DNA of 64,000 nucleotides. Origin: Paenarthrobacter nitroguajacolicus JCM 14115 (GTDB taxonomy: Bacteria > Actinomycetota > Actinomycetes > Actinomycetales > Micrococcaceae). The translations under genes and the position numbers were made by a program. The notes beneath the pieces are model-generated. The model searched no databases. It worked only from the letters and a program-made list of their open reading frames with translations, and had not been told where the DNA came from. Positions 1 to 11,055 of this stretch are shown here, piece by piece (positions within the stretch are counted from its first letter, which is position 1; every line of letters starts with the position of its first letter). Location of the stretch: positions 16,578-80,577 of the forward strand of contig BBFS01000010.1 of the NCBI GenBank assembly GCA_001313365.1, written 5' to 3'.

Positions 1-569
1 AGGGGGGGAAAAATGGTGGCGGCAGCCAGGCGCCCTTGTGTACTTCCTGGTCCTTGGAATCCAGAGTATGACCTTGGTCTTTCCCTTCTCTCAGGGCCTC
101 AGCATCAGCCGGCGTGCGTTCTACCTGGGAACCCTGGGTCTCTTCTCACTGATCGCGGTCGGGATGACAGTGCTCTACATGCTGGGTGGCGTCATCGAAC
201 GGGCAACCAACGGCTGGGGGGGTGTCGATGGCTACTTCTTCAATATCCCCTGGGTCACGGATGGTCCTTGGTACTCGACAGCAGCATTCTTCTTCGTGCT
301 GATGATGTTCATGTTCATCATCGGGTTCTGGTTCGCCACCATCTTCAAACGTTGGGGGGGCACCACTGGAACGCTGGTCTCAACCTTGGGCACAACAGTC
401 GCCCTGGTCGGTGCGGCTGCCCTCACGACGTTCTTGCAGGGATGGGGGGGACACGTTGGCGGTTGGTTTGCCCAGCAGACGCCGCTTAGCATCAGCGGAT
501 GGGCTGCGCTGCTGTGCGTCATCCTGGCGGCCGGTTCCTACACAACCCTTCGCAGGGCCACCCCCATAG
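1..569 (+). CDS. Multi-pass membrane protein, probable ABC-type permease (5' partial)
   Basis: The reading frame enters from before the window. About five hydrophobic segments are visible, including YFLVLGIQSMTLVFPFSQ near the start, FFFVLMMFMFIIGFWFATIF in the middle and ALLCVILAAGSY near the end. This layout suits an integral membrane permease subunit, but no diagnostic motif is present, so the ABC assignment is a guess. One base seems to be missing around 33-35, joining a GGGSQAPL stretch to the main frame. The natural end appears to be TLRRATP followed by a stop at about 567-569 if the C5 run there is really C4; as given, the frame runs on to 736 through low-quality sequence. TGGGGGGG runs at 214, 354 and 443 give Trp-Gly-Gly three times and may be overcalled. 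Confidence 0.45.
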
Positions 570-603
570 GCTCAAATGTAGCGTTGGCCACAATGCAGGA
601 CGG

Positions 604-647
604 AAGGGCCGCCCCCCCGCCGCGGAAATCGGCAAGGGCGGCCTTTT
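604..647 (+). terminator. Candidate terminator hairpin after the membrane protein
   Basis: Arms GGCCGCCC (607-614) and GGGCGGCC (636-643) are complementary and are followed by four T. The 5' arm runs into a C7 tract that is probably too long. It lies between the membrane protein and the exonuclease gene. Confidence 0.5.
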
Positions 648-666
648 CCACCTGTAATCTTGTCCA

Positions 667-1686
667 GTGGCATTGGACTTTACGGCGATCGACTTTGAAA
701 CAGCCAACGGCTTCCGGGGGTCGCCGTGTTCGGTAGGCCTCAGTAAAGTCCGTGGCGGAGTAGTAGTGGAGGAAGCCTCCTGGCTCATGCGCCCGCCCGA
801 AAACCACGATCACTTCGAGTTCCACAACACGCGCATCCACGGCATCCGCGCCGAAGACGTCGCTGATCGCCCCCGGTTCGGGGGGGAGCTCTTCCCGGAA
901 ATTGGCGCCTTCATCGGTGACGACGTACTCGCTGCCCACAACGCAGCCTTCGACCTCGGCGTTATCCGGTCAGGCCTGGAAGTCTCCGGTCTTGCCGGGC
1001 CAGCTACGACTATGTGTGCACTGTGATGCTGTCCCGCCGCTGCTACTCATTGGTGTCCAACTCTTTGCCCTATGCCGCCGAGGAGGCAGGCGTTCCCCTG
1101 GTCAACCACCACGACGCCGCGGAAGACGCCCGCGCCTGCGCCGGAATCCTTGTGGACATCGCCCGACGGAACAGCGCCAACAGCATCGCCGAACTCTACC
1201 TTTCCCTTGGCCTCAACCTGCCGAAGCAACCTGCCTTCGATCCAGCCCAAGGTCTGTCCAAAGCGACCATGTCCGCCCTCGCTGCCAGAACCGGAAGCTT
1301 CGCAGAACGAACATTGGAGCGAGCACTTGGCGTCCCCCCCGGCGGTTTTCAGAACTGGCCGGAGGAGGGCCCAAACCCCCCCTGCCGAACCCGGCTGCGG
1401 AACCCGGACATCCGCTCTTCGGCCAGACAGTTGTGTTCACAGGCGACCTCGCCATCACCAGGCCGGAGGCGAAATCCCGCGCCGCGGACATGGGGGGGCA
1501 CGTCCGGAAAGCCGGGTCACCGCGCGCACCACTGTTCTGATCGTCGGTGATGGCTTCGTGGCAGGCGACCTTCGCGCCGGCCGACTCACAGGCAAAGCCA
1601 AACGGGTCCTGGAACTGCATGCCAAGGGCCAGCAAATCGAGGTTGTTTCTGAGGGCGAGTTCCTGCAGATGGTGGGCGGCGCGTAA
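667..1686 (+). CDS. DnaQ-like 3'-5' exonuclease with C-terminal BRCT domain
   Basis: The start is GTG, giving MALDFTAIDFETAN. The N-terminal half has the DEDDh exonuclease signature: AIDFETAN (Asp and Glu of Exo I), HNAAFDLGVI (Exo II) and NHHDAAEDARACA (His and Asp of Exo III). A BRCT-like region follows, with GQTVVFTGDLAITRPEA and later TVLIVGDGFVAG and KAKRVLELHAKG, ending MVGGA. This matches the DNA polymerase III epsilon-like exonuclease plus BRCT proteins common in actinobacteria, presumably a DNA repair or processing nuclease rather than the replicative proofreader. Frame changes occur near 1010-1020, 1375 and 1500-1520, all beside G/C runs, so I regard it as one intact gene of about 340 codons. 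Confidence 0.8.
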
Positions 1687-1768
1687 CCTTCCGGCCGCCG
1701 GGTCATATGGTCACACTGCGCAATAATCCTTCCCGCCGGAAGAGCGGCACTCCTAGCCTTGGGGGGGG

Positions 1769-2342
1769 ATGACCAAGTCAGCCCTTCCCCAAGCTCCCGA
1801 GCGCCGTCCTGCCAGCGGTCCCGCTCCTTCTGGCGCTGCAACAAACGGTGGGTCTGGTTGGCGGGCTTTTTTCGCTTTCCCCAATCCCGTCAATGAATAT
1901 GCTGCCCGGATCACGGCCGGACTGGTTGTGGTGGTGGCCGTCGCTACCTTGCTGACCGGCTGGGGTTGGGGGCTTGGTGGTACTTGCTGTCGGATTCTGG
2001 CTTCGCGTGCTGTTTGGACCACGGATCTCCCCGCTCGCTCTTCTGTCAGTCAAGGTGTTGGCACCAAGGATCGGGCACGCCAAGCTTGTGGCCGGTCCTC
2101 CCAAGCGGTTCGCCCAAGGGATCGGCGCCGCACTGACGAGTGCCGCCGTCGTGCTGTTTTTCACCGGCTTCCAGCCAGCCGCCTGGATTCTGCTGGCGCT
2201 GCTGATCGTGGCGGCTTCGCTGGAAGCGTTTGTGGGTTTCTGCCTCGGCTGCGCGATCTTTGGGTTCCTTCAGCGCAGGGGGGGCCTCATCCCCGAGGAC
2301 GTGTGCGAGGCCTGCAACAACGTGACGCTCCGCCGGATCTAG
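1769..2342 (+). CDS. DUF4395 family membrane protein
   Basis: The N-terminus is polar (MTKSALPQAPERRPASG), then FPNPVNEYAARITAGLVVVV begins a typical DUF4395 core: a transmembrane helix, a GPRISPLALLSVKVLAPR segment, two more hydrophobic helices and a C-terminal EDVCEACNN motif with two cysteines. A single frame change at the G5 run near 1966 joins the halves; with G4 the protein reads GWGWGLVVLAVGFWLRV. Function is unknown for the family, though members often sit near thioredoxin or rhodanese genes. It ends eight bases before the convergent ADP-ribosylglycohydrolase. Confidence 0.8.
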
Positions 2343-2349
2343 CTATTGT

Positions 2350-3433
2350 TTAGCCGGTGGTGACGGCAAGCAATCTGTCCGCCATGCCGCGAATGACTTC
2401 CGGCGCTTCCAGGGACTCGAGCCAGTCGGACGGCAGGCCGTCTTTGCCGTAGTAGGCCCCCCCCAGGATGTTTCCCGCAATGGAGCCTGTGGAGTCGCTG
2501 TCGCCACTGTGGTTGATGGCCATGGATATTGCATTGCCGAAGTGTTCTGCCGGCGTTCCGCCGCTGGTGGCCAGCACAGCGTAAAGCCCGACGGCGAGTG
2601 CTTCCTCGGCAATCCAGCCTCACCGAGCGCTGTGGTCAGTCCTTCCGGGTCCAGTGGGGGGGCATGCTGCAACGACAACTGCAGGGCGGCTTCCAGCCGC
2701 TCCGCCAGCTCGGGTGCTTTGGTGGGGGACACCGTTGACATAGCTGAGGGCCTCGATAGCGGAGGTGCGGATGTCGCTTCCGGCCACGATGTTGTGGATC
2801 AGCAGGCTGAATGCTGCTGCGCTGAGTCGCGCCGAAGGGTGTCCGTGCGTCAAGGAGGCGGCGTCCGAGCTGAGTTTGTAGACGGCTTCCCTTGAAATGT
2901 GGGGGGGATGAGTCCGAACGGGGGGGCAGAACGCATCACAGTGCCGCAACCTTTGGAGTCGGCGTTGACCGGCCGTGCAACTGTTCCCATTTCCCCCCGT
3001 TGCCAAACCACTGAGGCAGGCATTTCCGGGTGCCCGGCGGTGACGCAGGACCTCCTGGGCGTCGATCCAGCGCGGTTGCGGCACAGGAGCGGAGGAGGCA
3101 ACGGCAACATCCTGGGTAGCGAGCCAGCGGAGGTAGGCCAGCCAAAGGCAGGCGATTTCGTCCGCCGCCAAGCCGTCGTTGGCCCATTCGAGCGCTTCCA
3201 CAAGACCGTCAACGGTGTACAAGGTCATTTGCGTGTCGTCCGAGAAGTGGCTGCGGCCGTCGAGTTGCGCGAAAGACGTCAGGCCGCCGGAACCATAGCG
3301 GGCACGGATCGCGGCAATGGAGTCGAACTCCACGGCATAACCCAGGGAGTCACCCAAGGCTCCTCCCAAAAGTGACCCGTGGACTCGGGATTCGAAGGAA
3401 GGAACAGCGGGGGGGATTTAGCTCAACACTCAT
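2350..3433 (-). CDS. ADP-ribosylglycohydrolase (DraG/ADPRH family)
   Basis: The N-terminal motif GSLLGGALGDSLGYAVEFD and the downstream FSDDTQMTLYTVDGL (the metal-binding S-D-D-T) identify the dimetal ADP-ribosylhydrolase fold. Other family features are HGHPSARLSA, the GDSDSTGSIAGNILGGAYYG stretch near the C-terminus (second metal ligands) and the end RLLAVTTG. It should remove ADP-ribose from protein or small-molecule acceptors. An ATG at 3433 gives MSVELNP and enters the conserved frame only if the C7 run at 3409-3415 is 6 or 3 long; otherwise no good start exists. At least three frame changes (near 3050, 2900 and 2580-2640) fall at G/C runs. No nitrogenase or DraT partner is nearby, so the target is unknown. 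Confidence 0.85.
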
Positions 3434-3517
3434 GCCAGTAACTTACCGTGCCCGTGAACCGCCGCTGATATGGTGGGGGGGAAGCTGCACGGCACTGACA
3501 AAACTTGGAGTGACATT

Positions 3518-3877
3518 TTGCGTGAACCTGCTTGGCGACGGACAGGCAAGACGCCCGACTACAGGTTTTCCCTTGCCAACGAACGCACCTTCCTCGCGTG
3601 GATCCGCACGTCCCTGGCATTGCTCGCCGGCGCGGTTGCCGTTGACCAGCTGGCCCCCGAACATCGCGCCCACACCCGTCCGGCTGGTCCTTTGTGTCTT
3701 GCTGGCACTGGTCGGGGGCCGGGCTGGCGGCGCTTTCCTACCGCCGTTGGGGGGCAGATGGAAGCGGCGATGCGCAATGATCAGGCGCTTCCGTTCTCCA
3801 GGGTCATGCTGTTCATGACCATTGTTGTTGCCGTAGCGGCGTTCGCGTTCGCTGTGCTGATATTGGTGGCGCGGTAA
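3518..3877 (+). CDS. DUF202 family membrane protein (YidH-like), first of a pair
   Basis: The segment [29 protein letters not shown] is the DUF202 signature (N-E-R-T-x-L-A-W-x-R-T). Two more hydrophobic helices follow, [13 protein letters not shown] and [20 protein letters not shown], giving the three-helix topology of YidH. I chose the TTG start because GGAG lies seven bases upstream and [16 protein letters not shown] resembles family N-termini; an ATG at 3470 is the alternative. The frame shifts in GGCCCCCG near 3653, in GGGGG near 3714 and at TTGGGGGG near 3729. It is followed two bases later by a second DUF202 gene, the usual tandem arrangement. Confidence 0.75.
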   Translation: MREPAWRRTGKTPDYRFSLANERTFLAWIRTSLALLAGAVAVDQLAPEHRAHTRPAGPLCLAGTGRGPGWRRFPTAVGGQMEAAMRNDQALPFSRVMLFMTIVVAVAAFAFAVLILVAR

Positions 3878-3879
3878 GC

Positions 3880-4224
3880 ATGGAAGTCCGCGACCCCCCC
3901 GGTTGCAACCCGAGCGCACCACCTTGGCATGGCGCCGGACGCTGATCTCGTTGGTAGTAGTGGACTTGTTTATCTGGAGGAGCTGGCTGACGTCTGAGCC
4001 CTCCACGGGCAACCTCGTCGCCGGTCTCCCCGGACTTGATTACCAAGGGATCTGTGCACTCATGGCGGCACTTGCCACCATCGTGCTGGCGTCCGTGGTG
4101 TGGGTTCGCTCACGCCAACTCCAGGTCGGAAACGAGGCGGCATCAGCGGCTTGTCCTGGTCAGCACGCTGGCTGTGATGGGCCTTGGTGCCACTGCCATC
4201 GCTGCCATTGCCTTGGGTGGATAA
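3880..4224 (+). CDS. DUF202 family membrane protein, second of a pair
   Basis: After MEVRDP comes GLQPERTTLAWRRTLISLVVV, the shortened DUF202 motif typical of the second gene in these pairs. Two further helices are visible: ALMAALATIVLASVVWV and LVLVSTLAVMGLGATAIAAI, ending at GG. The start ATG is two bases after the preceding stop, so the pair is surely co-transcribed. The N-terminal frame needs one more G after the C7 run at 3894, and another change lies around 4132-4142. The function of the family is not established. Confidence 0.7.
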
Positions 4225-4365
4225 GCTTGGAGGCGGGATTCAGCAACCGTCCAGACTCTGCTGGCAGGATACTCAGTGGCTTTGAGCTTGCGTTACCCCC
4301 CCTGCCAATACCAGCGTGCGGCCGGTCAACCCGGCATCCATACCAACCGTAAGGACCCATTCGAC

Positions 4366-5368
4366 ATGACCTCTCCTGTACAAGCGACGCCTGAACACCA
4401 ACCGGGACTTCTTGCCCGGCTGTCGGCTGAAGCTTTGGGTTCGATGTTCGTTGTGGTTGCCGCGGTGGGAGTCGGGATATTTTCGAATCCCGGTGGGGCG
4501 CCCTTGCCGGTGGCTCTTGCCACGGGCCTGGCGGTGACAGCGGCAATGCTGGCTTTCGGCTATGTCTCCGGCGGGCACTTCAATCCGGTGATCACTTTAG
4601 GCAATTTGATTGCCGGCCGCATCCGGGCCGTGGCGGCCTTGGCCTATGTGGCGGCCCAAATCATTGGCAGCGTCGTTGGTGCTGCTTGATCTATTTCGTG
4701 GTGACCACCGTGCCTGTCCTCACGGACGCCAGGGCGGCGTTCGACGTCGTTGCCCCGGGGGGGTTCGGTGAGCATGCTTCCGCGCAAACGCAGATGGCAG
4801 GAGTTCTGCTGGTCGAAGTCCTCGGTTCGGCCTTATTGTGGCCGTATTCCTTGGCGCGACCGCTGGACGCCGCGCTCTTCCGGCCATGGCTCCCTTCGCG
4901 GTTGGCCTTGCAATGGCTGTCCTGCTTCAGCTGGGGGGGCAGGTCCTGGGAAACCTTCCCTTCAACCCCGCTCGGCAACGGCCCAGGCATTCTTCAGCTC
5001 GCCTTGGGCGATTGAGGGCCTATGGCTCTTCTGGGTGGCTCCGCTGATGGGTGCCGCGCTTGCGGGTCTCGCTTTCCGTGGCTTCCAAGGCCTGTCACAG
5101 GCCACCGTCGCCGTGACCGACGACGTCCAGGGCGGCAGCGATGGGGGGTGAACGACTCCTTCGATGCCAATGACGAGCCGGTTGAGGACGTTCAGGTCAA
5201 CGAAGCTCCTGAGAAATCTGACGAGGACGCTTCCCGACGTGTTCCGGCTGCGCCGGTCAGTGATGACGCGCGCGACTTCTTCGACGGGAAAAAGGCAAAT
5301 AACCGCACGGGGGGGTCGACGGCGGACGGCTCGCCTGCGCTTTATTGTCGGTGCCCCCGGTTAACTTG
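4366..5368 (+). CDS. Aquaporin / MIP family channel with acidic C-terminal tail
   Basis: Both half-helix NPA-type motifs are visible: GGHFNPVITLG, with NPV in place of NPA, and LGNLPFNPAR. Six hydrophobic segments surround them, starting ALGSMFVVVAAVGVGIF and ending LWLFWVAPLMGAALAGLAF. The channel conducts water or small neutral solutes. Frame changes lie near 4687, 4845, 4975 and 5012. The core would stop at TGA 5152 after a G6 run; with G4 it continues into an acidic tail (VNDSFDANDEPVEDVQ, then EKSDEDASRR) ending at 5368, five bases before sbcD. I favour the longer form because the tail is clean coding sequence, but this is uncertain. Confidence 0.8.
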
Positions 5369-5373
5369 AGAAT

Positions 5374-6584
5374 ATGCGGTTACTTCATACTTCCGATTGG
5401 CACCTTGGCCGATCATTCCACGGCGTTGGCATGCTTGAAGCCCAACGCAACTTCGTGGACCAGTTGGTATCGCTGGTTGAATCCAAGTCCGTTGACGTGG
5501 TGCTCATAGCAGGAGACGTCTACGATCGTGCCTTGCCCGGGCTGGATGTGGTCAAACTGCTGGATGATGCCCTTGTGCGCATTACTCAGGCAGGGGGCCG
5601 GGGGTTGTCCTGACCAGTGGCAACCACGACTCCGCCATCAGGCTGGGCTTCGCCTCCCGCCTGTTGGAACGCGGGGGAGTGCACCTGAGAACGCGCGTGG
5701 AAGATCTTGATGTGCCAATCCTCTTGCCCCTCGGAGCCGATGGACGTGGCGCCGATGGGCAGGGCAAGGACGGCACCGGAAGCGGCCACGTTGCCATTTA
5801 CGGCATTCCCTATCTTGAACCCCGGCTTGTGCTGAGCGTCTGGGCGCTGAAAACGCCAACCACTTTGATGTCACCTTGGCGGCAGTGGATCGGATCCGGC
5901 AGGATGTTGAAGCCCGCCGCGCATCCGGACCCGTTTATCCGGTGGTTCTAGCGCATACCTTTGCCAGCGGCGGCATTACTTCGGAAAGCGAACGGGACCT
6001 GAGCATCGGCGGCCTGGGAGCAGTTCCACTGGATCTCTTTGAAGACTTCACCTACACCGCACTGGGACACCTCCATGGGCGGCAGGAGCTGGCACCCAAT
6101 GTCCGGTACTCCGGTTCTCCCTTGGCCTATTCATTCTCGGAGGCCAAGCACCATAAAGGCGCCTGGCTGGTGGACCTTGACGCCCATGGAGTGATCGCTG
6201 TTGAGGAAGTTGTGTGGGACGCCCCCCAAATCCCTTGCCACCTTGCGTGGAACGCTGGATGATCTGCTCGGTGCCGAAGAGCATTCCTGGGCAGAGAGTG
6301 CTTACTGCCAGATCACGTTGACGGATGCGCAACGGCCTGCGCAGGCCATGGAAAAGGTGCGCACCCGCTTCCCTGACACCCTGGTTCTCTCCTTCGATCC
6401 CCCCCAAGGTGCAGAGGCGCGGACTTCCACCAGTTACAGCAATCGGCTCGCCGCTGCCGGAGACGACCTTGGAGTCTGCTGTGGATTCCTGGAACACGTC
6501 AGGGATCGCGGTGCCAGCGATGCAGAGGAAGCGGCGCTGCAGGAAGCACTTGAAGCTGTCCGGTTGCAGGAGGCTGAGCTGTGA
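5374..6584 (+). CDS. sbcD: Exonuclease subunit SbcD (Mre11-type nuclease)
   Basis: The protein begins MRLLHTSDWHLGRSFHG, the metallophosphoesterase motif I of SbcD/Mre11. Then come AGDVYDRALPG (motif II), TSGNHDSAIRLGFASRLL (motif III), VLAHTF and TALGHLHGRQ with RYSGSPLAYSFSE (motifs IV and V). The C-terminal cap continues to LQEAEL. With SbcC it forms the ATP-dependent nuclease that cleaves hairpins and processes blocked DNA ends. Frame changes lie near 5603, 5848 and 6225. The stop overlaps the sbcC GTG (GTGA), so the two subunits are translationally coupled. Confidence 0.93.
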
Positions 6585-9500
6585 GAATTCATCGTTTGGA
6601 GATCGAAGCCTTCGGTCCGTTTGCGACGCCCCCAACACATTGACTTCGACCGTGTGAGCGCACAGGGCCTTTTCCTCCTCAACGGTGCTACGGGTGCCGG
6701 CAAGACCAGCATTCTGGATGCGATCTGTTTCGCCCTGTACGGGTCCGTTCCAGGTGCCCGCCAGGAAGGGAAACGGCTACGAAGCGACCATGCGGCGCCA
6801 GGCGCGGAGCCGCGCGTGGTCTGTGAGTTCTCAGCACGCGGGCGGCGTTTTGAAGTGACGCGATCGCCGGCGTGGGACCGCCCCAGCGCCCGCGGCCGCA
6901 ACGGATTCACCACCCAGCAGGCCAAGACCCTCCTCCGGGAACGGGTGGCAGGAAGCTGGGAAGAGAAATCTTCCAGGAATGACGAGGTAGGTGCCGAGCT
7001 CTCGGACGTCCTTGGAATGGACCGGGAGCAGTTCACCCGGGTGGTGATGCTGCCCCCAGGGCGACTTCGCGGCTTTCCTGAGGTCCAAGGCCAACGACCG
7101 CTTGGAACTGCTGCAAAAGTTGTTCGGCACGCACCGTTTTGAAGCTGTTGAACGCCAACTTGTTCAGCAAGCAGCCGTGGCCACCCGGGCCGTGCAGGAG
7201 AACGCGTCAGAACTCAAGTTGCTGCTTGACCGGGTTGCATCGGAGCAGGAACAGCTGGGCCTTGCCGCAGTCGCTCCAACCGCCGGCAAGGAGCCAGGAC
7301 AGGAACCTGAGGCCTGGCTTGCCGCTGTGGAAGCGGAAGTCAGTGCTGAATGGAAGCGGCGGCAGGACGAGGCCGCTGAGGCAGAATCCCTGGCTACCCG
7401 CCTGATGGAACAATTCCAAGAAGCTCAGGAGAAGTCGCTACGGCATGGGCGGCTCGGCGCTGCGATGCAGCGGCGGGTCCTGCTGGAGCTGGCAGCGCCC
7501 CCCCGGCTCTGGAGAACAAGGAGAAGCTCGGAAAGCACCGACGTGCCGCTGTTCTCGGCGGCCATCTGGAAGCGGTCGATACTGCAGCGCGCAAACTCGA
7601 AGCTGCGGCTGCGCGGACGGAAGGCCTGCGAGGGAAGATTGCCGCGGTCGGCTTGGAGGCAACAAACACTGCCGCTGCCTTGGAAGGCGTCAAGGCAAGC
7701 AGCGCAGTTCTTGAGGCACGGCTGCCCGATGAGCAGCGATTGGAAGAGATCACGGCGCGCCTTGCAGCCAAGCGTAGTCAAACGGCGGAACATCAAGCCG
7801 CTGCCGAGGCTTCGGCGTCCGTGCTGGAACAGCTGCGCGAAGACGTGTCCACTGTGGAATCGCAAATCCAGCCCCTCGAGCCTTTGGCCGGCCAACTGAC
7901 AGAACTGGAACGGAATGCTGAGGCTGCGGCTGAGCTGGTTCGAATCGTAGCCCGCCATGAAACGGCTGCCAGCGAGTTGGCCGAGGTTACCGAAAAGCAG
8001 CTCCAGGCCCGGTCGGCGTCACAGGACCTCCGGCAACAGTGGCTCGACGTCCGCGAGCTGCGTTTGGCCAATGCAGCAGGGGGAGCTGGCCGCGGCACTG
8101 GAAAGCGGTAAGCCGTGCGCTGTTTGCGGCAGCGAAGAGCACCCCCAATCCTGCCGAAGCAGTGCGATCAGCACTCTCCCTGGCCCAGGAAGAGGAAGAA
8201 GCCAAGGAACAGTTCGAGGCCAGTGAAAAAGCCCTGGGGCTCCTCTCCGAACAAGTTTCCTCCGCAGCCAGGTGCTTGCCGGACTGGTTGCCCAAGGGGG
8301 GGGTGCAACCGATGCTGCTGAAGCAGAGGCCAAACGTATATCCGCCCAGGACGCTGCCTCGGCGGCACGAAAGGCGGCAGGCTTGCTGGAGAAGCTTCGC
8401 GGCCGGCAGGAAGCCTCATAAAGCGGATCTCTATGGTGCAGGAAGAACACGACGCTTCCGTGAGCAAGGCGGCACAGGCGTCGTCCGCTGTTCACCTGCT
8501 TCAGGAGCAATGTGTTGCCCTTGAAACGGATCTCGCCGGCTTAAGGGGGGGACTTCCCGAGCCTGCGTGAACGGCTGGATGCACTCATGGCTGAGCGCGG
8601 GCTCTTGCAAGCCGTCGCGGACGCAGATGTGGAACTGGAACGGGCGGAGCAAGCCCGGGAAGACGCCGCCGCGTCGCTTGAAAAGGCCTTGCCGGAATCC
8701 GGTTTCACCTCCGCTGACGACGCTCGCCGGGAGATACTCTCACCGGCCGATGTTGTGGGCCTTGAGAAAGACCTGGCTGATTTCGACGCCGAATCATCCC
8801 GCTTGGATGAGTTGTTTGCCAGCGAGGACCTGGTCCTTGCCGCCAAGGAAGCGAACATAGGCGAGCTTCCCTTGGGAGAAGCTGAACTTGCTGAATCGAA
8901 ACTGATTGCTTCCAATGCCGCAGATACAGCGCGGGCCGAGGCTTTGTCTGCGGGTATGGCCGGAAAATCGGCGGCCGCTGTTGCCCGGTTGCGGAGGGAG
9001 TATCAAACCCTGGCACAAGCGGGAAGCGAACCGCGGAACAGGGCGCACATGCTTGCTGAGCTGGCCGACACCTTGAGGGGGATCGGGCGACAACAGCTAC
9101 CGGATGAGCCTGAACACGTACGTCCTCGCTGCACGGCTGGAACAAGTGGCAACCGCCGCCTCCGAGCGGCTCGTGGCCATGAGCGACGGCAGATATACGT
9201 TGCAACATACGGACGCCAAGGCCGCCAGGGGGAGCGAAGTCCGGCCTCGGGCTTGAAGTTGTAGACGAATGGACTGGCCAGCGCCGGGACACCTCCACCC
9301 TCTCTGGCGGCGAATCCTTCATGGCGTCGTTGTCATTGGCACTTGGCCTTGCCGATGTCGTCCAGCAGGAGGCCGGCGGCGTGGACATCGAGACACTGTT
9401 TGTTGATGAAGGCTTCGGCAGTCTCGATGAACAAGCCCTGGAACAAGTGATGGATGCCTTGGAGGGACTGCGCGACGGCGGCCGGGTAGTTGGGCTGGTC

Positions 9501-9602
9501 AGTCACGTCGGGGAGATGAAGCAACGCATCACCAGCCAGCTACAGGTGGTCAAGGGCAGGCACGGTTCCAGCGTGCGGATTGCCGACGCCGTGCCCGTCT
9601 GA
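6581..9602 (+). CDS. sbcC: Exonuclease subunit SbcC (Rad50-type ATPase)
   Basis: It starts GTG within the sbcD stop region (MRIHRLEIEAFGPFA). The N-terminal ATPase lobe has Walker A NGATGAGKTSILDAI and the Q-loop region REQFTRVVMLPPG. A long coiled coil follows, broken near the middle by the zinc hook PCAVCGSEEHPNPA (CxxC, about 8113-8150). The C-terminal lobe carries the signature STLSGGESFMASLSLAL, Walker B TLFVDEGFGSLD and the H-loop GLVSHVGEM. About 1,000 codons, as usual for SbcC. Numerous frame changes, for example 7062, 7498, 8080, 8270-8300, 8540 and 9080-9255, all near G/C runs. Both ATPase lobes and the hook are preserved, so the gene is probably functional. Confidence 0.93.
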
Positions 9603-9688
9603 CAGCTATCCGATAGACTTAACCCGTTACACCGGGTCGCGCGCATCGGGAGGAGGGACGATGCGCACTCTTTAGCGAACCCGGATTA

Positions 9689-11052
9689 ATGGAAAAATCT
9701 TCTCTAGCTTCACAGCCTCTATCATCGGCTCCCGCACGCCCTTCACGCCTTCCGGGCCGCTTCGCGCGGCTTCCCGAATTGGCCGGACCCGGGTTTCTTC
9801 CGCTGGGCCTTTTCGCCAGGCTTCCCCTGGCCATGCTGACAGTCGGCACCCTGACGCTGGTCACCGCCGTCAGCCACTCCTACGCGATCGGCGGCATGGC
9901 GGCCGGAGCGGTTGGCATCGGCTCGGCCTGGGTGCTCCCGTCCTCGGCTCCCTGGCTGACAGGGCAGGACAACGGATCGTGCTCCTCGTGGCAGCGGTCA
10001 TCAATACACTCGCCGTCGCGGGGGGGCTCCTTGCTGCGGCTTACCTCACTCCCGCGTACGGCTCGGTGGCCGACGCAGTTGGCGTCCTCATTGCAGCTTT
10101 CCTCGCGGGAGCCAGCTGCCCTCAGGTGGGCCCCCCCATGGCCCGTGTCCGATGGATGGCACTGACAACCCGCAACCTATCCCAGTCCTCAGCCAACGGA
10201 GGCCGAAGCGTCGCGGCCAACCGGGCTGACCTGGACACCGCGCTGTCCTATGAAGGGACCGCGGACGAGATCACCTTCGTCCTGGGCCCTGCCCTGGTGG
10301 GGGGGGTCCTCGCCAGCATGGTGGCACCCTGGTTGCCGCTCGCCCTGGCAGCCGTCATGACCATCACGTTGGTTCCTGCTTTTGCGATCCATCCCAGCCA
10401 GCTGGCGGTTGTACCGGCACCTCGGAAGCCGAGTGCCGGCGCCGTGCCTCCAGGAGAGCAATCGGCCCCGGTAAGTCCTGCGAGCCGCAACCGTTGGCAG
10501 GCGCGGTGGTGGCCGTGCCGGTCTTCGCGATGGTGTGCATGGGTACCTTTTTGGGGCAACCCACGCCTGAGTGCCTTTTCCGCACAGTACGCCACTGCCG
10601 AAATCGCTGGACTTCTATACGCAGTAATGGGCCTCAGCTCAGCTGTAGCAGCGCTATCCGTCGCATTCTGGCCGCAACGGTTCAGCCTGGCTTCCCGTTG
10701 GGTTGTCGCGGCGCTGGCGATGTCCGTTTTGTCACTCTTGCTGCTTCTTCCGGCGGGTATCTGGCCCATGATCTTTGTCCTGCTGATACTGGGCATTCCC
10801 GTGGGGCCGGTGATGGTGACAGTCTTCAGCATTGGCGGCGTGGTGGCGCCGGCAGGACGCATGGCAACGGTGATGACGGCCCTCGCCAGCGGGATTGTCG
10901 CTGGAACAGCGCTTGGCTCGTACTTGGCCGGGCAACTGGCTGAAACGCAAGGCCCGGGGGCGGCATTCGTGGTTTCAATGGCGGCGGCTGCGGGCCTTTT
11001 GCTGCTGGGCGTTGTTACGTCGTTGGTGATGAAGCGACAGCCTCAGGCTTAG
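9689..11052 (+). CDS. Major facilitator superfamily transporter
   Basis: Twelve hydrophobic segments can be traced. The loop 2-3 motif appears as GSLADRAGQR across the frame change near 9935-9955. The middle contains YEGTADEITFVLGPALVGGVL, typical of a family of actinobacterial MFS exporters in which GT-DE-FVLGPALVG marks helix 5. The C-terminal half ends VMKRQPQA. The N-terminal cytoplasmic stretch is about 40 residues of Ser/Pro/Arg-rich sequence. Frames also change near 10490 and 10550. Substrate cannot be inferred. It stands alone between sbcC and a convergent AraC gene. Confidence 0.8.
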
Positions 11053-11055
11053 CTG

